64,000 nt of DNA from Benincasa hispida (Eukaryota; Streptophyta; Magnoliopsida; Cucurbitales; Cucurbitaceae), in assembly GCF_009727055.1 (NCBI RefSeq), contig NC_052357.1, forward strand, positions 83,405,706 through 83,469,705, read 5' to 3'. Position 1 is the stretch's first letter; each line of letters starts with the position of its first letter. A program made the position numbers and the translations under genes. Below the pieces are notes generated by a model. That model was not told the DNA's origin. It searched no databases and saw nothing but the letters and a program-made list of their open reading frames with translations. Shown one piece after another: positions 33,604-45,486 of the stretch.

Positions 33604-35829
33604 TGTTGGGATTGGTGTCCTAATTCTCCAGGAGTCTCGTTGTTTTGTAAAGATATACATTGTTCAATGAATAAAATAAGTGTTATTTAATTCTGGCATT
33701 TACTCATATCCAATAAACAAAGCTCTTTAGTTATCTTATGTGAACTTAAGCATGTATATGTGATATGCAAGTGGATCATGCCTTAAGTGATAACCTAAAT
33801 CGGTCTGTAGTATAAGAATTAAGGTGGGATACCTAATCTTGGTGACACTACGGATACCGCCCACTTTGTAGAGGTTTGCAAGTGTTGTAAACTACTACAG
33901 ATGGTAGATCCTGACCATTCGTGTGGAGACGTGAAGCGGGGGTGTCCTATACAAAGAGTTTGTATAAAACCTGGACCACGAGATGACTAGACTTTGTATA
34001 TAATGTCGTTGATACTAGAGGACTTGCATCTCACCTAAACGACCATAGGTGACACGATCTCAATCTTGAGTGTTTTGTGAACTCTGCCTTTGAGGGCTGT
34101 CCTTTGATTAGTATGGGTGAGAGTGGCCAGATTGCCAACTCAACATGCCTACCTTTTTGGGACTTGTCTGATCTGGAGCTGGGAACTCAATCCACAAGAT
34201 GGAATTCACTTCTTTCCCGAAGCAGGGATAAGTAGAGAGATTGCTCCCTTAAGGGCTAATTCCGAGGCTTGAACATAGTGGACACAGCTTCTCTTTGGAA
34301 GAGAAGACTTAGTCATAGTAGGACTATGATTTATGTTCATTAGAGGGATCAGTGGCACTTAAGGAGACAGATGTAACTACAGGGGACATAACGGTTATTG
34401 GCTCAGCTGTACTTGCGAGCGATCTGTGAAGGGTTGTCGCACTGCTGACTGGTTGAGATGAAACACATAATATATCTGTAGTAAGGAGAGTTCAGTTGTC
34501 GGTGTTTAGTGGAGTGTCTGGCAGTTAATGGATGGTAGATCCCGTGACTAAAGAGTTTAGTCAGTTATTCACATATCGTTGGAGCTTCGGAGCTACAGTT
34601 CATGAGGTCCCCTTAGTAGCTTGGATTTTTTTTAGGATCAGTTCTTGGTGTTGATTTGAAATGTTCAAATTGACAAAAGGTATTTTAATTATATAGTATA
34701 ATCGGTATGATGTATAAGATACATCTAGTGGAAGATTGATATAAATGAGATTTAATTAAGTACCATGGAATAGATTAAAGAACTATGGTTTATATGTTTC
34801 ATGAGATGAAATATTAAAACTATAGGTTATAAATATAGTATGATAAGTTGGTTATCATTTATGTTTATAATAATATTAATTGTTATATAATTAATTATTT
34901 TTCTTTTAAATAACCAAAGTAGTGGGTGGTTATTGGATTATGGTAACCGTGAGTTTAAAAGGAAAGTGGTTTCTTATTTTGAGAAGAGGTTTTACACAAA
35001 AGATTGAAAAGGATTTTTGAGTTTTCTCTCGGCATATAGAAACTCACGGTGGTCGTCAAGTAAATACAAATTTATTAAACGATGGCTGGGAGAGCTAAAC
35101 GATCGTGCAAATGCGAGCTAAACGATCGTGCAGTGTTTATTACTAAACGATCGCATAGCTTTGCTAGACAATTGCTGGCCCAAGGTAAACGATTGTGTAG
35201 AGTCTGTAAGTGACAGACCGAGCTAAACGATGAGCTAAACGATAACATAACTTTTGCTAGAGGATCGCATAGCTTTATCTAAACGATTGGGCATTAACCT
35301 ATACGATAGGTCTCCGTCATCTCCCCTTTTCCCAGTCGTGTACACGATCGTTGTTTCCTTCATTCATTTGCCTCATACCAAGTCCGAATAGAGCCCACCC
35401 TCTAGATTCTCACACCGAGAATACCAAGGTCGCCTTGTTGGTAGTGTCAGACTCAACTCGACACGGTCGAGGTTTTCGTGGTGCTGTGGAGGTTGTTCGT
35501 GTTGTGGAGGAGTTCGTGACCAAGGAGATTGTTGAGGACAAGCATGAAGTGTTCGTGCGGTGTTCGTGTGTGTTTCGGTCATGTAGATCGAGCACTCATG
35601 GTTGCTGTTGTTCGATCTGAGTTGCACATTAGAGCATGGAGACGCTTCTACCTATGTTCGTATGGAGTTTGATCTCTGTTCTTTTGTATTGTACATGCTG
35701 TAATTTCTGCATTTGAATTGTATAACTATTTGTATTGAAGTTGACTGTAAATATGTGTTCATTCATGATTGTAATTTGGAATAATCTTGTTTCGATGCTT
35801 ATGGAAATCTCCAGTTCCGATTTTCTTCA
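33604..35829 (+). mobile_element. Copia LTR, 2.2 kb, with PPT before and PBS after
   Basis: TGTTGGGATTGGTGTCC to TTTTCTTCA. It follows the PPT of copia I, so it is a 3' LTR, yet a PBS (35831) and leader follow, so it is equally a 5' LTR. It holds an array of AAACGATCGT words in 35085-35350. Same broad family as 55582-57497 and 61275-63155. The ORF read at 35351-35620 lies in its terminal part and is not a gene. Confidence 0.85.
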
Positions 35830-36735
35830 ATTGGTATCAGAGCCAGGTTCTCTGATATTCCAAATTACAGATCTGAATTGAACGCCATTTTCAGTCGCAG
35901 TGGGTTTCTGCATTTGTAGTTAACCTTTTTCTGCATTTGTGGATGAATGTGATGAACGTTTCGAGTTTAAATTGCCTTTTTGTTAAAGCTTTCGATATTA
36001 CAAAGTGTTAATTGTAAGGGCCCTTACGTTTTTTTGGCGAAATTAACTTTGTAATCGAGTCTATAATTCAAATAGTTCGAGTTCGTTAAGTCGTTCGTGA
36101 TGAAGTTTCGGCACATGGCGATGTAGTTCTCAACTAAGAAGAAGATCAAGCTTTCGTGTAGCCTTAGGTAAATGATCGTTGGGATTTAACTAAGTGAACG
36201 TTTAAATATTTTTTCTAGACAATCGTGTAGTATTTTCTAAACGATCGTTTAGTTAGTGCTAAACGATGGGGCAAATCGTTTACCATATTGCGTGGCGTTG
36301 TTGCGCGGTCGTGTAGGCCCTAGAGGTAGGCAATCGTAGTGGGAGCATGCGATGCTCGTCGTTTAGTAGAAGGTGCGTGCTAGACGATTGTGAAGTTAGC
36401 AAGCTTTATCGCTTAGTTACTACCTATGCGATCGCGCGTATGCGATATGGAGACGCTAGCTAAGTGATCGCTTAGTCAATGATGCTTCGCGGCATCGTAG
36501 TCGCTTAGACGATCGCGGAAGGCGGGCATTGTGTGGAGTGCGCTAAACGATCGTGTACTTTAGGATTCATCGCTTAGTATGGGTACATGATCGTGTTGTA
36601 ATATCTAAACGATCGTTTGGATTTTTCTAGACGATCGTATAGTAGATGCCAAACGATCGTTTAACTCTGAAGCGCTGGTAAGCGATAGAGCAAAGAGTTT
36701 GTTTTATCGTGTAGACAATCGCGGGGTGCGTAGTA
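35085..36735 (+). repeat. Two dense arrays of the word (T)AAACGATCGT(GTAG)
   Basis: Exact ACGATCGT occurs at 35099, 35122, 35344, 36241, 36547, 36609, 36631 and 36653, with many one-base variants (AAACGATTGTGTAG, AGACAATCGTGTAG, GCGATCGCGC). The first cluster is in the LTR and the second in the leader beyond the PBS. Confidence 0.85.
35831..35846 (+). other. Primer-binding site after the 33604 LTR
   Basis: TTGGTATCAGAGCCAG, complementary to the 3' end of initiator Met tRNA, starts 2 bp after the LTR end. Confidence 0.9.
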
Positions 36736-37085
36736 CATGATGAATGGTTGTTGAAGCGATGCTTTGCTGAGCAGTTCAAGACTCGGTTCACCTGTTTGAA
36801 CCAGAGACTCCTTGACTTTGTAATAGTTAGCTTTCATTTTTGTGTTTTAAGGCAATTTTATCCGGTTCATCAATCTTTATTGCTTATACATGTGATGATG
36901 GTGCTTATATGTCAAAGTGTCTGTCATATAGTTAAAACCCACCTTAGGTTGTGCAATTACTCATGCATCATGTACTATAAATGTTATAATCTTGCATGAA
37001 GAAATTACTTGAAAGCATACGCATGCATCATGAAATATAGGAGTTATATTTTGCATGCATTGAGCATTATCATGCATCAATCTTA
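35847..37085 (+). mobile_element. Copia leader (untranslated) without gag
   Basis: Same layout as the leaders at 41223-42062 and 47425-49309: GTAAGGGCCC...TTTGTAATCGAGTCT early, then ATG-poor sequence, then TTAAAACCCACCTTAGG and repeated CATGCATCATG/ATAAGTGTTATAT words. About two dozen ATCGT-type motifs lie in 36165-36735. Gag never begins; near 37085 the sequence changes to another element. Confidence 0.65.
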
Positions 37086-38472
37086 AGGAGTTAAAGGATT
37101 TCATTTACAAAAAGCTCAATTACGAATTATGGCATATGTGATGTTCATTAACTCCCTACAGCGAGATGTCTCTATCATGCACCAATTTCTGTCCCTCCAA
37201 ACTCAGTGGAACCATGAGTACTTCAATTTCTTCATTACTTATCTCTATGATCTCGCCATCCCTTCTCATATTCACCACCTTTGCACTTTTAATGACTCAG
37301 ATCCTACTCTTGAATGCATGAATGATGACCCTCCAGTGCAACAGTAAATTTAGGGGTGATGTTTTAGAAATAGATTCTCTCTATCTTTTATTTCTCTTGC
37401 TTCAGTTTATGTATTTTGTAATTCAGTGCACTGCAATCTTTTAATGAAATGAATTTTGTGATTATTTGCGCTCATTGTTCTGCTGTTACCCGACTTTGCC
37501 TTGTTATTTTTTAGTTAAAATTCTTATTTATTTTTATGTCTTTTTGTGCATTGAAAAATTAGCAACTGTGATGATATATATGTCGATTCACTTAGTCCAC
37601 TCACTAAGAGTCACTTAACTCTCTTCGCCTTAGTAGCTTCTTCATCGTTTGACAATCTCAATTTTTATGCGTGCAAGCCTTTGCTCCGACCTCTTTTTCA
37701 AAATTTTCAAATAATTTTGTTTTCAGTTTTTCAACAATGAGAACTATGCTAGTCTAAAAAATTTGGGAGCGGGAGAGGTCTGAGCAAATGTGTTTAACTT
37801 ACATATTGCGATTACATACATCATTTTACTTCATCAAGGAAAATTTACCAATAATTGACTCTACTGTCAACGTAAGGAAAAAACCCAATTTGATAAGAGT
37901 TAAGTTGTGAATGAAACTTGCTCGTAGTCAGATATTTCACATGATACACATGCAGGTAAGCCAAAACGAAGGTAGGTAATCAGCGCAATGTAAGAAGCAT
38001 TTAATAAACACAACTCCAATGTCTGGAAAAATTTAAACTTAGCTAAGACAAGAGTTAAGTTGAACTTGGCATGCAACCGTAGTTGATGTTCGCATGACAC
38101 CTATGGGGGCAAGCCAAAACGAAGGGCAAAGCCAAGTTCAACGCCTTGCCTATAATCTGAATAAGTAATCGCAAATGGTCAAAACAGCTTTTATTTAAAA
38201 AAAAAAATGCATTACAAAAGAAAAAAAGAGGATACAAAAGTGTTCGAAATGAGAACAAGGTTTTTTAGTGAATGTTTGTCGAATTTAAACTTAAAAAAAA
38301 TATTTATTTGAAGAGGTGACGGGGCTCAAGAGAATAGTGCGGCTTAAGAAAGAAGTGCAAGTGAAAAGCATTCTAAGAAGCTAGTCAGTCCAACTTAGAG
38401 GTGTAGAATAAGTTTGAATTTTCTTAGTATGAGATATGCTTGAAGACAAGCATTATTCTAAATTTGGGGGTG
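37086..38472 (+). mobile_element. Internal 3' fragment of an Athila/Tat-like gypsy element
   Basis: Placed by its position directly upstream of a PPT and the LTR at 38473. One ORF (37129-37347, FINSLQRDVSIMHQFLSLQT and IPSHIHHLCTFNDSD) is not recognised by me; the region between pol and PPT of such elements often holds a poorly conserved ORF, and this could be its end. AATTTGGGAGCGGGAGAGG (about 37760) and AAATTTGGGGGTG (38459-38471) are purine tracts, the second adjoining the LTR. Confidence 0.4.
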
Positions 38473-39985
38473 TGATAACTTGTAGAAATACAAGTTATTG
38501 TATCCTTTTACTTAGAATAATGAGATAAGATAAGCAAAATATGCGTTGATAATACTAGGAATTCATGCTAAAGAAAATATACTTGCGCTGAAGTACGTTT
38601 AAAATCCCTGTTGACCGCATATCATGAGTTAATCTGCACAAAAGTGTTATATTTTGTAGTTGATCGCAGGAACTATCCACATGTGTCGAACTTGCACTTG
38701 ATGAAGAAATGATTGATCACATACCTTGGGATCTATGACATAACCCAAGTGGATATTCTGCCACAACTCAGAATGATGACCATGATAGCAACGCTAACAT
38801 TCTCACCTACCTAGTCAAGGTTAACGACTAACCATTGTGGGATCCCCAAAGACGTCAGCAGGTGGCTCTATAAATAGAGCCTTGACGCTAATATCAAAGT
38901 ATCTGGATGTTTGTCTTAGTCAAAATTCGATGATCCCGATCAATAGCACAATCGAGCATTTCTCTAAGAATCCTTCACTTCCAAAAATCACCTCCAACTA
39001 CCACCAAAATTTTGTCAGAGCAAGAGCTTGAGAAGGCCTTATCCCCTTCTTACTACCATTTTTCATCAACAACCTTGATATTACGTCTGTTTGACGCAAA
39101 AGATTTCTGAGAACTAGCCTTCCATCATTTTCTTCTTATCTTTAAGGTTGTATTGCATTGTGATTTTAAGAGATTAATCATTTTGTAAACAACACTTCTA
39201 TTTCTATATATCATCATGACCACTTCCATTATCTCCTCTATCTTTATCATCACTTTTGCATTTAACATGAGTAACTAATCTCCATGGGGTAAGGGGCAAG
39301 TTGAATGCTATGAGCTAAGTCGAATCTTTAAGGGTTAATCCTGTTTGCTTAGTGTATGAATATATAAATACTTGCCTATGATCACTCATTAAGTCAAGTA
39401 GCTATAACCAACTACTCGAAAGGGTAGGTAGTTATGGATCTCATTAAGCAAAATAATAAGTGTTTCTAGAGATAGAAACAACCTTATGTTTAATGCATCA
39501 TCATTCATGCGTCATAGAGATATGACAAATGTGGTTGGCCACCGAGAGGCATGCAATTAACGGATGTTGCGAGTTGGGATTACCTTTGAAGCAAAACTTA
39601 GGAACTAGGCATCAACTTCTCCCGAACCCTGCTTCTCCATACATTTTTAACACAAGTTAAAGTTGTTGTCTCTCAAATTATTCTCATAATTAAACTTGAA
39701 GTACCCATTGCCTGTTTAGATAGTTTCACCGCATAGTTTTTAACCACATGCTTGTTGACTTCACTGAGACTACTTTAGTTCTCGCTGCATATGCATTACT
39801 TTCCAACAATCTTAGTTACAAATCCCTGAGTTCGACATCGGCTCACACCGAGAAACTTCTAGTTTGTTGATAGTTAGCAAAATATAAGAAAACTTATAAT
39901 AAGTGCATGCTTAGCTATAACTTGGCGCATAGTTAGTTTAGTGCATAGTAATTCCAGCACAATTTATGTTAACCGTATTGAACGC
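38473..39985 (+). mobile_element. Athila/Tat-like LTR, plus strand (right end approximate)
   Basis: Starts TGATAACTTGTAGAAATAC after a PPT and aligns with the minus-strand copy at 23849. Contains GACGTCA and a TATA box at 38868, and AATCCCTGAGTTCGACATCG...CGAGAAACTT near 39820, the segment these LTRs carry close to their 3' end. The exact CA end is unclear; after 39985 the sequence is the middle of a copia LTR. Confidence 0.6.
38851..38880 (+). promoter_or_regulatory. LTR promoter: ACGTCA element and palindromic TATA box
   Basis: GACGTCAGC (bZIP/as-1-like ACGTCA core) lies 8 bp before GGCTCTATAAATAGAGCC. The TATA box is itself an inverted repeat with 8-bp arms GGCTCTAT/ATAGAGCC. Confidence 0.55.
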
Positions 39986-41206
39986 AATAGAGCAATTTGT
40001 GAAGGGTTGACTCACTATTGATTTGTTATATTCATGGATAGAAAAATATATTTGTAGTGCAAAGAGTGCAACTATCGGTCTTTAGTGGAGTGACCAATAG
40101 TTAATGAATATTAATTAATTTAATTAAAGAGTTTAATTAATTAATCTCATATAATTAGAGATTCTAATCTAGGGTCTATAAGGTCCCTTTGTTAGCTCAT
40201 TAAGGATAGTAATGAGGAATGATTTTAATTGTTCAAATTACTTAAAGGAAATCTATTTAATATGATTAATATATAGTGTATTTTGATACATTATAGAATA
40301 TGGTTAATTATAGATATGATCTATAATCCAAACTACATAAGAGAAATGCATTTGAATGAGATTCAAATATTAAATTCATATGAATTAGATTCATGTAGAA
40401 TTACAATATTAGAGAGATGTATTTGAATAAGATTCAAATATTAGATTTATATGAATTGGATTCATAAAGAAACGTATGTATATAAATATGTGATATTTAT
40501 ATGTTAATTAATTAACCCGATATTAAATATGATTTATTATATAGTTGTTTAATTTATATATTAATTGATTAATTAATGATTAATTAATTAATTAACAAAT
40601 GATGTAGAATGGAGGAGACTATTATAAATATGTGATATTTAATTAACTGTATATTAAATATGGCTTAATATATAGTTATTTAATTTGCATGTCAATTGGT
40701 TAATTAATAGTTAAATGATCAATTAACAAATGATGGAAAATGGAAAAGAATTGTAGAAGGGCCCTCTCCCTATAAATTCATTATAACCCATTTAGGGTAA
40801 GGATTTTTCATTTGGTGAAAAGAAAACCTAGGCTTCACTCTCAAATTCTCTCAATTCTCGCAAGAACATTCATCTACCTTTCATTCCCTTTTCCTAGGTG
40901 TTAGAGCCTACACATCTAGCTCCTTGGAGTTCTAGAGAATAACAGGGAAGCTCTCATGGTGGTGTCTTTGTTTGTTGAGAGATTCAAGTTTGGTTGGTTG
41001 CAAAGGAGAGAAAAACGTGAAGAAAAGGGAATCTTCAAGGGTGAGTTTTCTTCTTCCCTTTCTTCTCTTCTTCTTCATTAGAAGCATGCTTAGGATTATT
41101 TGAATATTTATCCTATTTTCTAAGATTTTGTTCATTTTTTTATGTTTATAAAAAAAATTAAAATGCAAGACGATCATAGGCTTCCGTAGGAATTCGATTC
41201 CCTTTA
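39986..41206 (+). mobile_element. Copia LTR, 3' part only
   Basis: Begins in mid-LTR (GAGCAATTTGTGAAGGGTTGAC, as at 54478 and 56420) and continues through GTCTTTAGTGGAGTGACC, TTAATTAATTAATC, then ATGATTTAAT-rich sequence to GGAATTCGATTCCCTTTA, the LTR end seen at 57480. CTCCCTATAAATTC (about 40767) is a possible TATA box. The first half of the LTR is missing. Confidence 0.75.
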
Positions 41207-41207
41207 A

Positions 41208-42062
41208 TTGGTATTAGAGTCAATTCTTGTAATTTTGATTTTTGGTTTTTAGAAACAAAAAATAGAGAACATGATGGGTGCTTTTATATACTATTTTCAT
41301 GAGATGAGTTTTGGAGATTTCATTTGGGTCATTTTTGCTTAATAGATGTTTTCGGTATTTGACACATAGACTAGTTTTATTTGATTTGATCATGTAAGGG
41401 CCCATTGTTTTTGGGCATTTAATTTAGTAATCGAGTCTTAAGTCTGAGACACTAATTTTGCAAGTGTTGCTGATAATCAGGATGAAAATCAGAGGTGTTC
41501 GGTGCAAATTCGAAGTAGAATGTAGTAGTTTTAGTGTTTTTAGATTGCAGTGTTGTGACGCTGCATCTTTAGCTTCGCAACGCTGTGATGCGAGATGGAA
41601 GGCTATTTTTTCTGTAGCATCGGGACGCTCTGTCCTAGCATTGCGACGCTACGACCGTTCAATGCGGAGACACGTACGAGATGGAGGTCGTCGATTCGAA
41701 GCCTACTGTTGCGTTTTTCCTTTATTTTAATTGTAATTTTATTTATTTATAATTAACTTAGTATAATTCAATTATATTAATCTAATTATTTTATTAGGGT
41801 GCCAAATATCGATTTATTAATGCATTTTATATCATTTTAGTGTGCATGAGATGTATCTTTAAATTATATGATTTAAATGTTGTATAGTCATATAGATTTA
41901 AAATCTCACCTTAGGATAAACATGTTTCATGCATCCTTTTAATATAAGTGTTATATTATGGTTGCATGATTAATTAAGCATGCTCGTACATCATATTAGA
42001 ATATAATTGTTATATAGTATGATAGCATATGAATTGATTTCATTAGTGAAACGCACACAAAA
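41208..42062 (+). mobile_element. PBS and leader of that copia
   Basis: PBS TTGGTATTAGAGTC at 41208-41221 (two changes from the standard), then GTAAGGGCCCATTG and TAGTAATCGAGTCTTAAG. TTCGCAACGCTGTGATGCG-type words at 41530-41650 and TTTAAAATCTCACCTTAGG and ATAAGTGTTATAT words follow. The ORF at 41458-41730 lies in this leader and has no recognisable content. Cut by the Athila LTR. Confidence 0.65.
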
Positions 42063-43380
42063 TGTAAGCTATTTACATTAGATTTATGATTGTTTTTAGT
42101 GTGTTTTTATCGTGATTTGATGTGTTTGCTAGTGATTTCCAGGATTTATGATCAATAAGTGAATTATAGTCAAAATAAGCTAAAAAAAAAGGACTAAACT
42201 AAGCTTAAAGGAGTCAAAATCGAGCAATGGACCAAATGAAGTGAAGAAAAGAGAGGAAAATGCTTGCAACGATGGGTGTAGTGTTATAATGCTATGATAG
42301 GAAGTGAAAATTGATGCAAAAAGGCAGTAGCTGCAATATCTGATGTAGCATTGCAACGCTTTGACAATTTTCAACCAGCGTTGCAACACTGTTGTCGAGG
42401 CATCGCAACGTTGTCTTTCCTTATTTAAAAATTTTGATAGTTTTGGTAAAGATTTTGTGCCAAAGTTCTCATCCTGTATGTAATTGGACATCATTCTTAC
42501 CTAAGGAGAAAAGAACTCTAACAAAATTGAGTGTTGAAGATTGAGATTTAAGAACTAAAAGAGAGTTTATGCTTAAAAGTTAGAGAATTGGAGAGATATT
42601 TTGAACACCGCTCGAGTTCTCGAGGTGACGATCGAGGCGAGCTTGGAGGATGCTTCGGTTTCCTTTTCTTTCTCTGTATCTTATACTTGAATTGATGTAT
42701 GAAAATATGTTTTTGCAAGCTATGAGTGATTAAACTTGTTGTTTTAAGGTATTGATGAAGTTGTTATGAATTTAGTTTTACTCATGGATGCTTGTTGAAC
42801 ACTTTGCTTTTTAATGGTATTATGCTTAATTCTTGTTGATTGGCCATTGATAATTGTTAGGTTGAATGTTTAATTGAGAGATTGAATGTTTTACTGGATC
42901 TATACTATTAAATCGTTATTAATCTATCATGAGCATAGTTAAGTTAATAGTGAAAGTTGTTAATGACAATTCCTAATGCTTCGTGTATTAATTTGATTTC
43001 ATGAGATCAATTATTAATTAAGTTTCATAAGAATAGGTTTTTTTTTAGAGAAAGTGATCTTGAATTAAGTTTCTAGATTTAGGCATAATGTTTATACATG
43101 ATTCCATGAATTGGCTAGAATAGATCTAATGAAGTAATTAATGGCTTTAATACCCTAGAACGCTTTTATTCTCAAATTTTCAAACAATTCTTCTATTGTC
43201 TTATTTTCCAAAACCACAAATTCAAATCGATTATGATTCCTTAGCTAAGATTGACATAATTCTGATATAGCTAAACAACAACTTGTTAATTTAATCCCTG
43301 AGGACGATACTCAACCTTACAAGCCGTTTTAATATTATAACTTGATCATGTACACTTGCATACAACACGAAATATTCACA
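42063..43380 (+). mobile_element. Athila-type gypsy 5' LTR
   Basis: Right end sure: TTAATCCCTGAGGACGATAC, TATAACTTGATCATG and AATATTCACA, the usual 3' end of Athila-group LTRs, directly before the PBS. Left end TGTAAGCTATTTACAT is inferred from TG...CA symmetry. Contains four TTGCAACGCT/GCGTTGCAACAC words (42262-42412). Confidence 0.65.
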
Positions 43381-43384
43381 TCAA

Positions 43385-43404
43385 GTTTTTGACACCGTTG
43401 TCGA
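43385..43404 (+). other. Athila-type PBS (decayed)
   Basis: GTTTTTGACACCGTTGTCGA corresponds to the TGGCGCCGTTGCCGGGGA tract of Athila/Tat elements, with several G to A changes. Confidence 0.7.
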
Positions 43405-43504
43405 AGATCAAAATAACGGTTTTTGTTTAATATTTTAAAAGTTGGAGATATTCTAGATTAGGGGTTATTTTTGTTCTAATTTTGTTTGGAGTTTTCTCTT
43501 GTGA

Positions 43505-43984
43505 ATGCCCCGTGTTAAGGACGCTCCTCTTTTTCCTCTTGATCCCGAGATTGAATGTACTTTGAAAATAAATTGTAGGAATAAGCAAGGCATAGAAGAA
43601 GAGATTGTTAAGGAATGAGAGAAGGCAATTAGGGATTATTTCCAAACATCTCTCCCTATTGCTCAACCCAGAACTATGGAGGCTCTGATCATTTAAAATA
43701 ACTTTGAGTTAAAGTCAAGGTTGATTCAAATGGCTAGGGATATTGTTTTTAAAGGATGCCTCATTAAAGATCCTCATAAGCACTTAGATCTTTTCTTGAA
43801 ATTTCTGTAACAGTTAAGATTAATGGAGTTTCGAATGATGCAATTAGACTAAGACTGTTTTCTTTTCCTTTACAGGATAGGGCTAAGGATTGTCTTGAGA
43901 CCATACCATCAAAAAGCATCACTACTTGGGAGGAGCTAGCTCAAGCATTTTTTAATAAATTTTCTAATAAGAAATATCCTCATT
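43505..43984 (+). pseudogene. Athila-type gag, truncated
   Basis: First ATG after the PBS gives MPRVKDAPLFPLDPEIECTL, then a TGA. Frame pieces NNFELKSRLIQMARDIVFKG, DPHKHLDLFLKF, a frameshift, NGVSNDAIRLRLF-like sequence, LQDRAKDCLETIPSKSITTW-like sequence and EELAQAFFNKF match the retrotrans_gag region of Athila-group elements (NNFE...LIQMVQ...DPxxHLxxFL...ITTWEDLAQAFL). Ends abruptly at about 43984, where a minus-strand LTR fragment begins. Confidence 0.75.
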
Positions 43985-44280
43985 TGTAGCACTTTACAAC
44001 ATTTGTAACAACTACAAAGCGAGTCGTATCCGTAGTGTCACCAAGATAAGCTACCCAACCATCCTTCTACTACAGACCGTTTAGGATATTACTTACACAT
44101 GATCCACCCGTATGTCTCTACATACATGTTCAAGTTACATCATATAATGTTGGATCTTAGTTTATTGGATTTAACTAAAACAGTTTAAATGTTAATAAAA
44201 TATCTCTTATTTTATTAAATATATATAATTTGTTTTTATAAACTACTAGATATATGAAATTTAAGACACCAAATCCAACA
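43985..44280 (-). mobile_element. First 296 bp of a copia LTR, minus strand
   Basis: Minus strand from 44280: TGTTGGATTTGGTGTCTTAA, then CCAATAAACTAAGATCC, AACATGTATGTAGAGAC and TGGTGACACTACGGATACGA. The rest of the LTR is absent. It is head to head with the plus-strand LTR that follows. Confidence 0.8.
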
Positions 44281-45486
44281 CCTAGTTTATTTAGTGTAGC
44301 TTAAACATGTATGTGATGACATACAAGTGGATCATATTTAAGTAATAACCTAAATAGTCTATAGTAAATGGATAAGGCGGGGTACCTCATCCTGTTGTTA
44401 TAATTGTTACAATTGTTGTAAAGTGTTATTAATGATTTGATCTTGATTGTTCACATGGAGACATGTGAGTGGAGGTATCCTATATAAAGATAGTGTATAA
44501 GATCAGACCACGAAATAATTAGTCTCTCTTTATAACACTGTTAGTTAAAGAGACTTACATTTCACTGAGATGACCATAGGTGACTTGACCTTAATCCTGA
44601 GTAAGTTGTGATCTCCTACCTATGAGGACAATCCTTTGATCTGCATGGGTGAGAGTAGCCAAATTACCGACTCAATATGCCTACCATTTTGGGGATTCGT
44701 TCAAGTGGGGAGCTGGGAATATAGCTACACAATATGGAATTCACTCCTTCCCGTTGTTAGGGTAAGTAAATAAATTACTCCCTTAAGGGCTGATTCCGAG
44801 TCTTGAACAATGATGTGCCTTACCCTCTCACTGGCCAAAAAAGGGTCTAGTTTATAGTTGAACTATACCTAATTGTTCATTAGAGGGATCAATGGTACTT
44901 GAGGACTTAGATGTAACTACAGGGGTAAAACGATAATTATGATCCAACTACAGCTATGAGTAATTTGTGAAGGGTCAGCTTACTGTTGATTGGTTATATT
45001 TAATGGACACATAAATATATCTATAGTACAAAGAGTGCAATTGTCGATCTTTAGTGGAGTGACCAACAGTTAATGAATGTTGATTAATTTAATTAAATAG
45101 TTTAATTAATTAATCTTGTATTACTGGAGCTTCTAATCTATAGGTCCATAAGGTCCCCTTGCTAGCTCAATAAGGGTTAAATGAGAATCAATTAATTTTA
45201 GATTTATTTGAATTGTTCGAATTAGTTAAAAGAAATTAATTGTATGAGATGTAATTAATATAATGTATATGGATACATTATAATATAAAGTTTATTGAGA
45301 GAGATAAATATTTGAATATGGTTCAAATATTTATTATATGAATGCGATTCATATAAAAACTATAAGTTAAAATTAATATGAATATGATTCATATTAAAAC
45401 TATAGGTTATATGAGAGAATATAAAGTTAGTTTATATCATATATGATCTAATATAAACTATAGATTGTATTATATGAGATATAATA
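44281..45486 (+). mobile_element. Copia LTR, middle part, plus strand
   Basis: Enters the LTR at CCTAGTTTATTTAGTGTAGC (compare 55722) and runs to GAGATATAATA, where the 45487 LTR interrupts it (the intact relative continues TAAGGTTGG at 56901). Its start and the preceding minus-strand piece form an imperfect inverted repeat of about 150-bp arms. Confidence 0.8.

Noticed and set aside
35351..35620. 89-aa and 84-aa overlapping ORFs
   Set aside because: They sit in the terminal part of the 2.2 kb LTR; no family resemblance.
42180..42494. 104-aa minus-strand ORF
   Set aside because: Within the Athila-type LTR; no motif and no conserved counterpart seen.
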